Of a DNA stretch of 64,000 nucleotides, positions 1 through 13,000 are shown one piece after another; position 1 is the first letter of the stretch, and each line of letters begins with the position of its first letter. Made by a program: the position numbers and the translations under genes. Below the pieces are notes generated by a model, which did not search any database, was not told where the DNA came from, and worked only from the letters and a program-made list of their open reading frames with translations. Origin of the DNA: Punica granatum. Lineage: Eukaryota > Streptophyta > Magnoliopsida > Myrtales > Lythraceae. The DNA lies in the NCBI RefSeq assembly GCF_007655135.1, contig NC_045127.1, positions 7,077,001-7,141,000 on the forward strand. Direction: 5' to 3'.

Positions 1-751
1 TCTTGTACAGGTGACACTCTCTTGTATCTTGATATTATAATTTTAATTCGATTATCATACCTATAATTTCCTATGTTTCCTTATCTATTTCTAGGCCGAC
101 CCCCAGCAGACCTCCTGTGCATATGAATAAATCTCTTGTGTTGTGCAATTTAATAATAAAGGTCCAAAATTTTTAGCCTCGAACACATTATAACTAGCCT
201 ACTACCCGTGTGATGCACGAGATTTTCACATATTTATTCTATTCATATTTGTACTAATATATTTTTAAAAAATCATTGTAATAAGTTCATTTTTAGTATC
301 TTTAACAAAAAAAAAGTATCAAATCAAGTTAAAAAATTAATATATGGAAAACACAATTATGACAAAATTACTTGAAGTTTTCTTACCAAGTAACGCATCC
401 AATGAATAGGACAGTATTTTTCAATTTATAATCAAACATGTTTGTTTAGCTTTATTTTAATTATTTTTTATGAAACAAACTCTTCTAAAATGAATCTCTT
501 TCAATCAAGGTTACCATACAAAAATATTTATATATATGTAACTTCTAAAAATTTAAAAATACCTACTGAATATTATAATTAAAATTGCAATTATTATTCC
601 AATCACGCCTTATTTGTAATATTTAAAAAATTATTAATGTTGCAATTTGTCTATAATGATAAAGACAAAATAAAATAAATGATAATCCCCACACACACAC
701 ATATATATATATATTATAAATGTTATATATAAATATGATTATATATTTAAA
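1..751. other. AT-rich gene-free flank
   Basis: No coding region or RNA gene is recognisable. The stretch is strongly AT-rich, with short A and T runs. A CA/TA microsatellite lies near 691-716. The last ten bases (742-751) are the left target-site copy of the transposon that starts at 752. Confidence 0.6.
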
Positions 752-1957
752 GGGAAAATGACACTTGAGGTTCTATATGTTTGTCAATTTTTGACATCGA
801 GTCCTAAATGTGTCAGTTTGGAATATCAAATCCTAAAAGATTTGAAAAAGTGTCACTTTTGGTCCTTTCCGTTACCCTCGTTAAGGGAATTCCAGCAAGG
901 CAAACGGCCTTCCACATGGCGCTTCATGAGTGGTCACAGGTTGGTTCGAGTCCGGATGTCAGGGGCAGAATCTGGTTGTCGGGCCGAGTGTCTCCTTCTT
1001 CACCCGACTCCATCCCCTGCAACCGCTGCCCTTGCAACAATGGCATCAGGGCCGTCCTTCTTCAAGCCTTTCCTCACACCACCCTTCGTCTTCTTGGGCA
1101 AGCGAGTCTGGTGGATGTTAGGCAAGACTCCTCTGTTGGCGATGGTCACAGAGCCCAAGAGCTTGCTCAGCTCTTCATCGTTCCTCACCGCAATCTTAGG
1201 GTTTTCTCAAAACTATGAACAAACAATTGATCTGCAATCTTAGGATTTTCTGGAAACCATGAACAAAAAATCGATCTGCAATCTTAGGGTTTTCCATAAA
1301 CCATGAATAAATAATCGATTTGTAATCTTAGGGTAATCTTAGAACATAATGTTCATCTGTAATTGTCCCCGAGGATGAGAAGAAATGAAGATCTCTGTGA
1401 TTAGGTTAATAAGTTCTTTGTTACCTCTGTAATTGTACTCCGAGGTACAATGGCCGGATTCGGCCCTCTGTGACTGTGACCTCCTCCAGTGATTCAACCC
1501 AGAACTCGAACTCAACCCAGAAATGAAGGTTGAAGAGCCTTTGGCGCAGTACAAAGGTTAACCAAAGAAATGAGGCAAACCCAGATCCGACCGGGAGGAG
1601 TTCGATGATCGAGGCTCAGGCGGGGCTGATCGAGGTGCTACGGTGCCCGTGATTGGCGGTTACAAGGGCGGCGCTAGGGTTTCGAGCCGCATGGGGAGGG
1701 AGTCGGGTGAAGAAGGAGACACCCGGACCTGAACCCGATTCTGCCCCTGACATCCGGACTCAAACCAACTCGTGACCACTCATGAAGCGCCACGTGGAAG
1801 GCCGTTTGCCTTGCTGGAATTCTGTTAATGGGGGTAACGGAAAGGACCAAAAGTGGCACTTTTTCAAATTTTTTAGGACTTGATGTTCCAAATTGAAACA
1901 TTTAGGACTCGATATCAAAAATTGACAAACATATAGGAGCTCAAGTGTTATTTTTCC
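752..1957. mobile_element. Non-autonomous Mutator-like element with long TIRs
   Basis: The two ends are long inverted repeats of each other, roughly 752-1020 against 1690-1957. Both begin with a G/A-rich start and the shared block CACTTGAG, and both contain the inverted blocks TTTTGGTCCTTTCCGTTACCC-like and GACATCCGGACTC-like. The element is flanked by a perfect 10-bp direct repeat, TATATTTAAA, at 742-751 and 1958-1967. Long TIRs plus an 8-11 bp target duplication are the signature of the Mutator superfamily. The centre (about 1190-1340) holds three short copies of a repeat containing ATCTTAGGGTTTT. No transposase is encoded, so it would depend on an element elsewhere. Small open frames inside it are accidental. 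Confidence 0.88.
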
Positions 1958-1967
1958 TATATTTAAA

Positions 1968-4904
1968 TTGCTATAATATAAACAAGAGCAAAAAACACAA
2001 ATGCAACTTCTCTTTAAAAGATAATAAAATAAGAATTGATTAACTAATTATATTGATACATTTAGTTAATTATTTTCAAATGAATTAATCTAGAAAATAA
2101 TTTATGTAGAAATTGAATTATTTTATAAAAAATAAAATTACTTATTTATGTTAATGAATTTAATGCATAAATAATGTACAAATTATAGATTCCATGTCTT
2201 CTGAAGTACCCTTTCAAACTCTTTTAATTGCAATAGACAAATATGTAAAGCCTTTTTGCATTTCCTTCGGATTATCTTTTTCAGTTACCATCTTTAGATA
2301 ATTAAGTTCCATTTCTTTGTTATGTTCAACTGTATATAACTAGTTGGTCCCAACAACCTTACTCTCAACATCCAAAGTCTGACATAATTTAATAAATGTG
2401 GCGAATTTTTTATTTAATATGTACATCATTCAAATGTTGTAATCATTTCCTCATCAAACTCAGGTTTCAAAAAAAAAAACTGAGCGATAAATCCCTCTTA
2501 AACTCGCACACGACGTCCGTCAACTCTTCAAAAAGTTATCTCATATCTACATTGTATCACGTGGCAGTTCAATAGAAATCAGTATTGGATCACCTAATCG
2601 GTGCATAATCACGTGGATAATGATGATTATAAAGTATTAAATATCTTCTATTTGTTGTATGACGTGACATATGCACCGAATGTAAACCTTTTCTGAAATG
2701 AGCACAAACATGTGCCAATTGTTGGATACCTTGCACAACCTATTTTGTTTCTAAAATAAGGAGCAACAGAGATCACTGCCATTTACATTTTCAATATTGC
2801 TATAAGAAGATAAGATCATTGGTTCAACCACTTTGGAGCATATATATGACTGGTGCAGCTTCGATAATATTATAAATATGTTTTATGAAACAAATTCAAA
2901 CAACATTACATCTAAGTCCAATAGATTCGGTGAGTCGAGTAGTTATAATAATTACCATCTTTTGAATAATATACAAGACATAAAATTTGTTTAGTTCGCA
3001 GTTAATTCTTATAAATTGACGTAGACAACATCATTTAAGATTTCCTATGTTTTCTACTGGCAATTTAAAAGAATTAAATCGGCTGTAGACTTGGGGTAGT
3101 TCATATTTGTTCAATGAATTAGCCAAAGTTGGGGTAGCTAGGAATGGTAAAGAACAAGTTTAGACATCGACACTATACAGATAAGGCTTCTTCAAAGTTC
3201 AAAGGCTACAAAAAGAAAGTTGGTTTTTTTTTTTTTTCCCCTTGGGGACATGGGTCTTTTTTGCCCCCTTGATGATTAGACATGGGTCTTTCTTGTCTCT
3301 CTGTGACATGCAGAAATAAAAATTTTAAAAAGAAAAAGAAATAGTGGGCACGTATAAGATGTTTAGATCATAATTAAGAAAGGAAAGAAAAATATTGAAC
3401 AAAATTAAGAACAAGAAGGGTTCGATAATATAGCAACCCGATAGTTTTTAAGGATTCTACCCGGGGTGGGGGGGGCGCTGGGGGCATATGATGAGAACTT
3501 TTCCGCTGCACCGGGCGGTAGATGGGATTAATTTATTACTTTTAGGATCATCATACTTACGAAGAAATCCATGACAAAACACTTCACTTGTTGCAACTCA
3601 TATATATAGGTCTAGATGATGATAGTAAACCCATTATAGATAAATGGTCAAGACATCGTATATTACCGAGATTAAATTGCTTTCCCTCATGGTCAGAAGC
3701 ACTAAGCACGTATATACTGGTTCAAAAATATATTTTAAATAAAGAATGACCACTAGTGATCTGAAGTAATTCATGCGAATGCAATGACAACTATCAGGGC
3801 AATGGTCGAACTGACTGGTCGATGTAGTCCTCTCACAATATACAAAAGATCGGCGTGGATGAGTGATTGAATTGGAATCCAACGAACCAACGGGAGGAAG
3901 GGGGGCTGCATTAACTTGAGACCAAAGTTTTGAGAGGCACATCTTCATTATTTTGCTTTTATGGGGGGGTGGGGGAAGAAGGAAGCATCCGATGACCCCA
4001 TACCAATATGATAGTTCACATTTCAACCAGAAGCCTGGAGGGCTTTGTGGGGGAAGGGATTGATATAGGGTGGGGCAATGGGCATCCCTCCCTCATGTGT
4101 TAATTATTTCTGTTAGTTGCCTTGTCACTTTCATTTCAAAATCCCCCCATTTTTTTTCCCCTTTCTTTGCCCCCCCATCTGCTGTTCTTTTACTCCATAG
4201 AACTCAATTAAATCGCCTTTTTTCCGGTATCGGCTTAGCATATATCTTTGTAATAGAGCGAACGATGGCTGTAGACCATTCGTCCGATGCTTTGGGCACG
4301 ATCAATGACCATACAAATTAGTCAGTGTTCCTGCGACTGTAATGACCTCTCGCAACACTACCATTTTGATTTAACAGTTTTGCGATCTATAAGTATTTAT
4401 ACTCGATACGATCAACCATGACAACGGAAATGTCGGAGGGCATCGGCATCGATTGTGGTTTGACTTTTGCAGGGCTGCTTTTTCACAGGAGTCCAAGATT
4501 GCTGGGGTACTTTAATTATTGCACACTTTAACTAGACACTTTCTTTTTGCTGGGTAAATACGTCGCTGTTATAGACCACTTCATTTCCCTTTATTTTTTA
4601 TGATTGGGCTGGCGACCTTCGGCCCGCTGCACCTTTTATATAAAGCGAGCGTACATTTTGGCCCAAGTGCTTTTGTGAAGGAGCCCGATCAACTCTTAAG
4701 ACGGTACGCGAACGTATACGTTTCAACTTACAAGAACGAAGAATTCCTCCTAGAAAGGACGTATCCGTATATGGATCGAAGGCATCGGTTCGATTCCAAT
4801 TTCATTTTTACTCTTGAGCTTGGCGAGAGAACATCGCTTTTAAAAACTTCCCACGAAGCCCAGAAGAGCGAGCGCGGTCCGCGCATAAAACTTGTCGAGC
4901 CCGC
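1968..4904. other. Gene-free intergenic stretch
   Basis: Mostly AT-rich. G-runs occur near 3460-3530 and 3965-3975. A short duplicated phrase around GACATGGGTCTTT occurs twice at about 3245-3290. An open frame of 102 codons at 4600-4908 sits just upstream of the LQY1 promoter. It matches no family I know and has no visible splice partners, so I do not call it a gene. Confidence 0.5.
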
Positions 4905-5177
4905 TTAACAGCTCCAAGGCCCAACAGTAAGCCCAGCGTGCGTGCCCGACGGCGATTTGTGATGGACGAGCTTCCAACCGTCGGAAACGGCCCCACATAT
5001 CCCAATCCGAAGTAGTGGCTCTCCGTGGCTCAGTGACAGCTCTGTCCGTCCGTCTGTCTCTCTCAAAGCTCCTCTGGCGCTGAGAGCTTTGAAGCTCAAA
5101 TGCCGTCCCTCTCAGAGCTCCACTCCGACCGACCGACCCACCGGAGAAGAAGAAGTTAGCCAACAGTTGATATAACC
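4905..5177 (+). promoter_or_regulatory. LQY1 promoter and 5' leader
   Basis: A GC-richer block stands out from its AT-rich surroundings directly upstream of the LQY1 start codon. It contains a GGCCCAA motif at 4918-4924, followed closely by a second AGCCCA. GGCCCA boxes (site II/telobox-associated) are known in promoters of broadly expressed plant genes. No clear TATA box is seen in the last 100 bases, and the leader is CT/GA-rich. The assignment is inference from position and motif. Confidence 0.5.
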
Positions 5178-6752
5178 ATGTCAACGGCCCCTTCGCTCTC
5201 GCGCCTCCGCTCGCCCTTCATCGGCTACCCCCTCAAGTTCTCCTCCTCCTCTGCTTCCGCCTCCTCTGTTTCCCGTAAACCCTCGAGAAATCAACGGTGT
5301 CCCGCGTCTTATCCCCGCCTCAGAGCCGAGCTCGACCAGAACACGGTATACTAACATTCCCAGAATTTGCGCTACGTTGTCCGTTCAGTTTCTTTCATTC
5401 TTCAATATGATTCGGTATAGCTTGTAATGTGGGATTTATATGCAACTTTTGTATTGAAGGTTGTGGCGATATCGGTCGGGCTTGTGAGTGTTGCAGTGGG
5501 CATAGGCATTCCCATCTTCTACGAGACCCAAATCGACAATGCTGTGAGTCGGTTTCGAATTGTGGGTTCTTTCTGTACTTCTGTGGTGCTGTGATCTTGG
5601 GGCTAATGTGTTATGTGTTTGGATTATAGGCCAAGCGAGACAACACGCAGCCTTGCTTTCCCTGCAATGGATCCGGGGCACGTAAGCAAACAACCTTCAT
5701 AGCCCTTTAGCATATATCTGATCAGAGTCGGTACAGTTAATAATGCACGCTGATCGATTTCATACATAGATTTGAATAGGAATGCCTTTCTGGCATACCT
5801 GTGTATTAGTGGTAAATAGCTGAAATCTCTTGTTCGTAGTAAGAAGTGGATCAATTTTGTGCTGAACTGGGGTTTCTGGTTGAGTAATTGTCTCCTTACT
5901 TAGCAAGACCAATTCACCAAATACTTTAAGGTTGTCTCAAGTGCATAAGTTTGTGTCAAGTGCAATGCCGCTGTATATCAAGCACAAATCAATAAAATAT
6001 ATTAGAATCATTTGAGTAGAAGCAACGGGCCAAGTTGATCAAGCTGAGTGATCTTGTCTGGCTAGAGTCAGCTTTCCTTTGATTTGAGACAAGCATTGGA
6101 GATACGAGCGTCCGTCTTTCTTGTGTTGTACAATAGTTTGATATAAATTTAGCTGTATATGCCAATGTTGCATGAACAGGTCTATTTTGCTTTGCTCCCT
6201 ATCTCCTGAATTTCTTTTGATATGAGATCAACCATATCGACATCCATATTTGCGGTTGACGGAACATTGAACTGGAGACTTACATGTCTGCCACCTGAGC
6301 AACATGGCGGGGTGGAACCCAAAATTTATCAACATATAATCCGTAAACAGCTAACTTAAGTATGGTAGCCATAGAGAGGTGCTTAGTTTTTTTGTGTTTT
6401 CAAGTTTCAACATGAACTTTATATAGTACCAAAGGTTTTACTTCACAAAATTTAGCTCTCTGATAATCTTTTGATTGTTCTCCAGAAAGATGCAGGTTTT
6501 GCATGGGAACGGGAACTGTGGCAGTAGAGCTCGGAGGGGACGAGAAGGAGGTCTCTCGGTGCATCAACTGCGATGGTGTTGGGTCTCTGACATGCACAAC
6601 TTGCCAAGGATCCGGAATTCAGCCTCGATATCTGGACCGCAGGTGACATTCTATTCTCTGCAGATTCTGATCCATGGAAGAACATAAACTTGAAGGTTGG
6701 AATTCTGATTCAATCCTTTTCTTTTGACAGAGAATTCAAAGATGATGACTGA
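5178..6752 (+). CDS. LQY1: LQY1-like thylakoid DnaJ-type zinc-finger protein
   Basis: Five coding exons: 5178-5345, 5460-5543, 5630-5681, 6486-6642 and 6731-6752. All introns are GT-AG and the phases agree, giving 160 residues. Residues 1-56 are Ser/Arg-rich with almost no acidic residues, as in a chloroplast transit peptide. Residues 57-76 form one hydrophobic membrane span. Residues 93-145 carry four CxxCxGxG-type zinc motifs: CFPCNGSG (93), CRFCMGTG (104), CINCDGVG (127) and CTTCQGSG (138). The tail is YLDRREFKDDD. This matches the length and layout of Arabidopsis LOW QUANTUM YIELD OF PHOTOSYSTEM II 1, a thylakoid zinc-finger protein with disulfide isomerase activity that takes part in repair of photosystem II. 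It lacks a J domain. The first in-frame ATG after the CT-rich leader was taken as start. Intron 4 is the longest (804 nt). Family assignment is firm; function is by family. Confidence 0.96.
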
Positions 6753-9700
6753 ATGAGGAGGCTACGTAAACTCTACATTCAAGAGGATAAAGCTCAAGAG
6801 CTACGGCTGCTTCTGTTCTCCTTACGGGCATCGTTCTTTGGTTTTGTTCAAGCGGACAGTTTCTTGTACCTCATATCTGATTTCACTATAATCTGATTGA
6901 TAAAACTAGTCTTCTTTCTCCGTTCTTGTGTTCATCAAATTCTTGAGACCTGTTACACGTGACAGTAAACACCTGATGTATTTCACTGGTATACACTTCT
7001 TTGACACTCGGTGACATCAGAAAGTGTTGAGGAGTTTAAGGTTCCAATTCCATTATGTTCTCCTTGACACTTGAAGTACTAGCAACTCAAAACTAATGGT
7101 AAATTTGGATAAACTTCATGAGCCACTTGATTTGAAAAACTTCTTCTACCGGAGTTTTGGGGGATTGCCCAGCAGATTTGCTGAGAGCGAAGAGCATCTA
7201 ATGGGCCAACCTCTTCGCGACTGAGACATGGATTTCCAAGGCCCAAATCACCTTTCACGTTTCAAATAAAACCCATGCAAGAAAGAAGAGTTTTCTGCAC
7301 TGCAACCATATAAGAAACTACAATGTCACTTCCGCTCTGTCGATCCTAGTCATTAAGACAGGATAATAAGTTTTTCAATCTGTTTCCATTATTGATAACT
7401 CTTCCAGCTTGGTCAAGGCTCGAAAGCAAAAAAAAAGACACTTGCACGAGTCCGACAGCATCTGTTGGTACATGGTCAAGGATCGAAAGCAAAAAATGAC
7501 TCTTCAATGTGTCCGATAGCATCTGCTGGTACAAGGAAAAAAGCAAAGTGATGAAGCTCATGGCTGACGGTAACGTAAACTCCCGACGTTTTCCTCCTAC
7601 ACAGCAATGCATATCGAAAGTATGTGATGGTCAAAACGAAAGCAGGTAATCACAGGTGGAGGAAGGCAAAAGAGAAATAAAGGTCGTCCTCGTATTCATA
7701 GTAGAAGGAAGTACATTTATGACGTGATCCCACAAGACAAACGATAAGGTTTATGCTTATCCATAAGAGGGAAAATGGTTTGTCCATCTTCTTCAGTGAA
7801 GAACAAGTCCACGAGCCATGCCAGCTCAGGTGGAACCTTCCCCCACTTTTGTGAGTTGTCACTCTCCATTGATAACAACATGAAGTTGTCCTCTATGTAC
7901 TCGAGGAAATTCAACGGCTCTCTATCCACCATACGTTGATCAGGTCGTTAGATGCGGGAGTAACAGTCATACACATGCACAACCTTTTATCTTATCTTAT
8001 TGGATTACCCGCGAACAGCAACCTTATCCGCTAACCGCATAGTGGCAGCCCACTATGATCAGTTAACCACAATCTCCATAGATAGAATCGGTCAGTGTAA
8101 ATCTAGGTCCATATAAACAGTTATCTCAATGCATAACGTTTGAAATTTATTAGCCCTACAGAGATGTTTGATGGATGACGACATATCGCGTGTTACATCA
8201 TCTCACATCTTAGAGTTCCAATTTGTAAGGATAAAGGTCCATTAATTGGATTTGAACTGAATATACATATGACTACAATTAGCGAAAAGACACGGCAAAC
8301 GAATGGGGCCTGGCGAACCAAACTCATAGTCTTCTATTAATTAATCTAGTACCATTTCCTAGCTTCTTGCAAATCTTAGCTAATACAGATTACTACATGC
8401 ATGACATGATACATGTTAGTTTCCATCTTTCATTGTCAGCTATAGATACAAGACATGGGAAAAGTGTCTTAGACCAAAAACTTCAAAAGGGAGAGCGACA
8501 TGAGATATAGACCCGAGGAGGACTTAACCGATTGCTCCCACCGTTGCTTTTCTGCATATCTATTCCATTAGTTTTTTACAGCCTACTAAAGAGTAAAATA
8601 CCCTTGCATGAATATTCTCCATTAAAAACTTGATCTTCCTTAATTAAAGAAAACAAATGTTAAATCACCCAAATTTATCCACTTTATTCATCTATTTGGT
8701 TAGTTACTATATAGGAAGATAGATGCATGGGCCTTTAGCATAGCATATTTGCTCGCAACATGAAATGAACAGATCCAAGATTTTATACTCATCAATGAGA
8801 CTTCTAATACTATTCTGATAGATGAAAAGGTATTGCGTCATTCTCCAGAGCTGAAAAACGTCATCTACAAATAATTTTTCGTGTACTTGAACGTACAAAA
8901 ATAAATATGAAAATGACCGTAAATGGATCGATCATGGATGAAGTTATGGCTATTGGGCGTGACAAATGGGCTAATTTGCCACAAGAAGGAAGGGTCATCT
9001 CTTCTCTTCTCTGTTATGCGGCCAGTTGGAAGGGTACGGCCAAGGACTGGTGTCCATTGTACCCACCAATAATTGAAGCACTCATTTCTGTTTGCTTGCC
9101 CTTACTATTATTATACAATAATGGAGGTCTCTTCCCAAGAGGCAAAATCAGCAACAGCAAAGCTGAGATGAGCCACCTTCTTCCTTGTCAGAAATTATTT
9201 CATCTTCCCACAAAAATTTTACGGAAGAAAAAAACAAAGACTGCAGATTCTTCAGAGATCATCTTCTATGCTCCACTATGTAATCAGCAACATGGTCCAT
9301 GCAGTTAGCATGTTTTTAGTTTAATAAATAGTCGATATGACAAGTTATAACCGGTGAGATAAATGTTTACGAGGAAGTATGGTTTTTTTTTTCTTTTTTC
9401 TTTTTTAGGGTTTGGATAAAGCAACTGATCTTCAGTCAAAAGATTGAGGAACTTGTGACGAGCAATCGAATAGAGGAGGAAGACAATTTTTTTTTTCTTT
9501 TTGGGTAATTGAAGACAAATTACTTAAGCTTAGGATCGACATACCACGACATATACATTTATACATAGACATTTTTTTAACCTATGTACGGAAATGTCTT
9601 TCTCCATACACCCGTCAATCCCTATAGAATGAAAGCAATGGGTAACAAACTGCTCGTCATTTTATAATAATAACAACAAAGAGGAAAAAGAAAATTGATG

Positions 9701-10022
9701 GTGACATTTTTCTCAGAATATACACAAATTTCCAATTTCATTTTGGGCCCTAAAGAAATAGAATACAAGTCAGACTCTAATTTCCTACCCCCACCAAAAA
9801 ATTAAATAGAAAAAAAAAGAATTTCACACTAATTAATTGATTACGACAATTAATTTATCCACAGCTTTAGTTGCAAGAGGAACTGCGAGGGGGCGGGGCC
9901 CGCCGTCTACGGATGATGTACTGTTGACTGTTGAGAGATGTCTGATCTAGATCAAACGGCTGTTAAGTAATGCTGGCTAGCAAGCCTATAGCTGCATCAG
10001 CATCAATGTCCCTGTGACTGGC
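6753..10022. other. Intergenic region between LQY1 and LOG (convergent 3' ends)
   Basis: This stretch lies between the 3' ends of the LQY1 gene (+) and the LOG gene (-). I see no supported gene. A 63-bp tandem repeat lies at 7411-7536. Open frames on the minus strand at 7346-7612 and 7717-7932 and on the plus strand at 8907-9308 (133 codons) match no family I recognise. A GC-rich patch (GGGGGCGGGGCCC) near 9889 lies in the probable 3' flank of LOG. Confidence 0.5.
7411..7536. repeat. Two-copy 63-bp tandem repeat
   Basis: The block starting GGTCAAGG.TCGAAAGC at 7411 recurs at 7474 with about 80 percent identity. The period of 63 is a multiple of three. The minus strand through it (7346-7612) is open, so each unit would encode 21 residues. 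There is no sign that this is a real gene, and the repeat may simply be a local duplication. Confidence 0.6.
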
Positions 10023-13000
10023 TCAACGTGCAATATCCGATATTGTACTGTGCCCCAGTTGCTGCCCCATCTCCCAGCTGAGCTTAGATGCCACTCCCGA
10101 GTGCTTGGGAACATACTCCTGCACATACAAGAGATGAACATCGATCACGGATCAGTCTCGGGCACAACATGAAGAAAAAACGGTTCGATTCCCCACTAGT
10201 CAGAAACTATATGTATCAATATGTTGGGATAATGAATTGACATATCCAGATATATATAAGGTACTGATATGGTGACGAAATGACCAAAACTGAAGATCTA
10301 TGCTACGTGGGACGTACGTCATATTATCGTCTCAGCCAATAAATTGGAGTGTTTTCAACAATTATTAGAATAATTTATTGTTTTATTTTGTACTAACTAT
10401 GAATAAAGTTTTAGCAAGTTGGGCCAAAATTATTAATTGGCTTAGGAAACATTATTGCCCACTTGCACGTGTACCATGCATCTGAGATTAAAATTTTGCC
10501 TTTTGGTAGGGAGAAATTAGAATAATCTTCACGTAAGTTAAGAAACATTTAGGAGGGAAGGAATATTCCGTACAACCTCAAGCTTGGAGAGCAGTTCATG
10601 AGCGGTTGGGGCAGACACGATTATGTGACGAGCAGCTGGTGTTACGAACCCTTCATCCACTGCCTTGTCTATGAATGTCAATAGCGAGTTGTAGTACCCG
10701 TCCACGTTCAGCAATCCCACCTGCAACATATCAATCAGTTTTATACTTCTGACCGGGTCGATCATCCCAAGCCGTTGTGGAGCAAGGGGTACCGAATTTA
10801 CCGGTTTGTCGTGAATTCCTAGCTGAGCCCAGGTGATCACCTCCAAGAGCTCTTCCAATGTGCCGTATCCCCCTACATATACATGCAACCATTATGTAAT
10901 ATAGTCAACCGTTGTGCATGCACTTCATTGAAGAAGTTCAAATCGTAAAATATAGTACCGGGCAAGGCGATGAATGCATCAGCTTGACGTGACATCTCGG
11001 CCTTCCTCTGGTGCATGCCAGAGACGGCTCTGACTTCCCCGATCGTCTCTCCCGTGAGCTATAGGTTAAGAAAAACGAATAACGCGTAAACAAAGATTCC
11101 AAAGAATACTCTATAATTATTCTCAAGTGGTCGAGAAATCCAAAATTAATGGCAAATAATTTCAAACTCAACTTGATGACGATACAACTAGCTAATGATA
11201 AATATAAATGCAACTTGATAAGTTAATTACCTCTCTTGGCATAAGAGTCTTGGGAATAACTCTGCAAAAGAAGTGACGACATTGAAATATTCATAATCGA
11301 GAGAAACATAAAGATTTAAGTTGTGTAATAAACTTGTTAAATTGTAACACCATCTCCCATTTCAATTCGAATAAGTTTGTTACAACTTGTTTTTAGTCAT
11401 GGTCTAGCTGTTTGCTGAGTCTTTGTTATCGTTGGTTAATTTGCGTCATGTGTTTTGTTATCCCTATTTTTCAATTTGTTGTTACTAGTTTTTGGGTTAG
11501 TGGATGTTTGTTCCTTTGTTATAGGGGATAGTGGAGTTTGTTATTCAGTTTTTTGCCACTGTAAGCCTTTATAAAAGGTCTTTATCTACAGCAAATAAAA
11601 TAGTCTCTCTTTCCACAACATTTATTCTGTTTTTGTTTTGCCATTTCTTCAACAATTTATGGTATCAGAGTTAGGCCTCCTGAGCATTTTCTCTTGGCAA
11701 GATGAGTGATCTTCAGGTCTACATGCACCTTGCAGAGATTTGTCAAAGTATGTTGCATGCGAAAAATGTTCTGAGGTGATTTTGGGCTGAAGCAATGAAG
11801 ACGGTAGCCTTTGTAATCATCAGGCTTCCTCAACAAAGGTTATCTTTTCTTTCACCTTTCGAGTAATTATGGAGCATGACACCTACAGTTAGTTATTTTC
11901 GAGTATTTGGATGTCTACTACTGATCATTTACGCAGCAAGATGGACAAGAAAGATGTTAAGTATATCTTTGTAGGATATGTCAGTCAAAGAATAGGGTGG
12001 AGGTGCTACGATCCTACAATCGGGAAGTGCTACACATCCCGAAATGTGGCGTTTGATGAAGCATCTCCGTGGTAGTCATCAGACAAGGAGGTATTGCCGG
12101 ACTCAGATGAGTTGCAAGATTCTCGAGTTTAGTTGAGGTTAGAAGAAATTGAGGTTGCAGATGATGAAGGTGAAACTCGGAGTCCATGGCACACTGGTGT
12201 TTATCAGTAATCAATCGAAGAAAGTAAACCTAGTGATGAGGAAGTACCGGCTCTGCTCAGAAGATCGGGAAGAATTAGAAAGCAAAATCCTAGATATGCC
12301 AATGCTGCCATAGTAGAAGAAGCAGGTGCAAAAGAATCGGAGACACTTGAGGAAGCTTTGCAAAATCTGGAGTGGACGAAAGCCACAGAAGAAGAAATTG
12401 CTGCATTAAAACGAAACCAGACTTGAGAGCTTGTACCGAGGCCGAGAAATGCGAAGCCTATTTCCTACAAATGGGTTTATAAGTTAAAGCGTCGCACAAA
12501 TGGGTCAATTGAGAGGCGCAAAACTCGTCTGGTAGCTCGAGGGTTCTCTCAACAATATGGACTAGACTATGATAAAACGTTTAATATGGTCGCGAAGCTT
12601 ACAAATATACGGTTTTTACGTGCACTTGTACTAGCAAAGATTGGAACTTGTGGCAGATGGATGTGAAGAATGCGTTTTTACATGGGGAGACGTATCGAGA
12701 AATCTACATGAATCAGCCGATGGGTTTTAAGAGTCAAGATTATCCTAAATATATATGCAAGCTTTGAAAGGCATTGTACGATCTGAAGCAAGCACCGAGG
12801 GCATGGTATGGTAAGATCGCTGAATTTTTTACTCATAGTGGTTATTCGGTGACATCTGCGGATTCTAGTTTCTGATTCGGGGGAGGTTAGCTATTGTTAT
12901 GGTATATGTAGATTATTTAAACATAATAGGAGATTGTGAAGAAGAAATTCTCTAGACAAAGGAGAACTTCCCAGTGCGTTTTCAGATGAAAGAACTTGGG

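Noticed and set aside
758..1243. 161-codon open frame
   Set aside because: Lies within the TIR and core of the non-autonomous MULE at 752-1957 and overlaps other open frames; no domain.
4600..4908. 102-codon open frame with a tRNA-like GGTTCGATTCC at 4786; organelle insertion or tRNA considered
   Set aside because: No A box at tRNA or SINE spacing, no cloverleaf, no protein family or organelle gene that I could recognise.
8907..9308. 133-codon open frame
   Set aside because: No domain, no splice partners and no supporting promoter signal.
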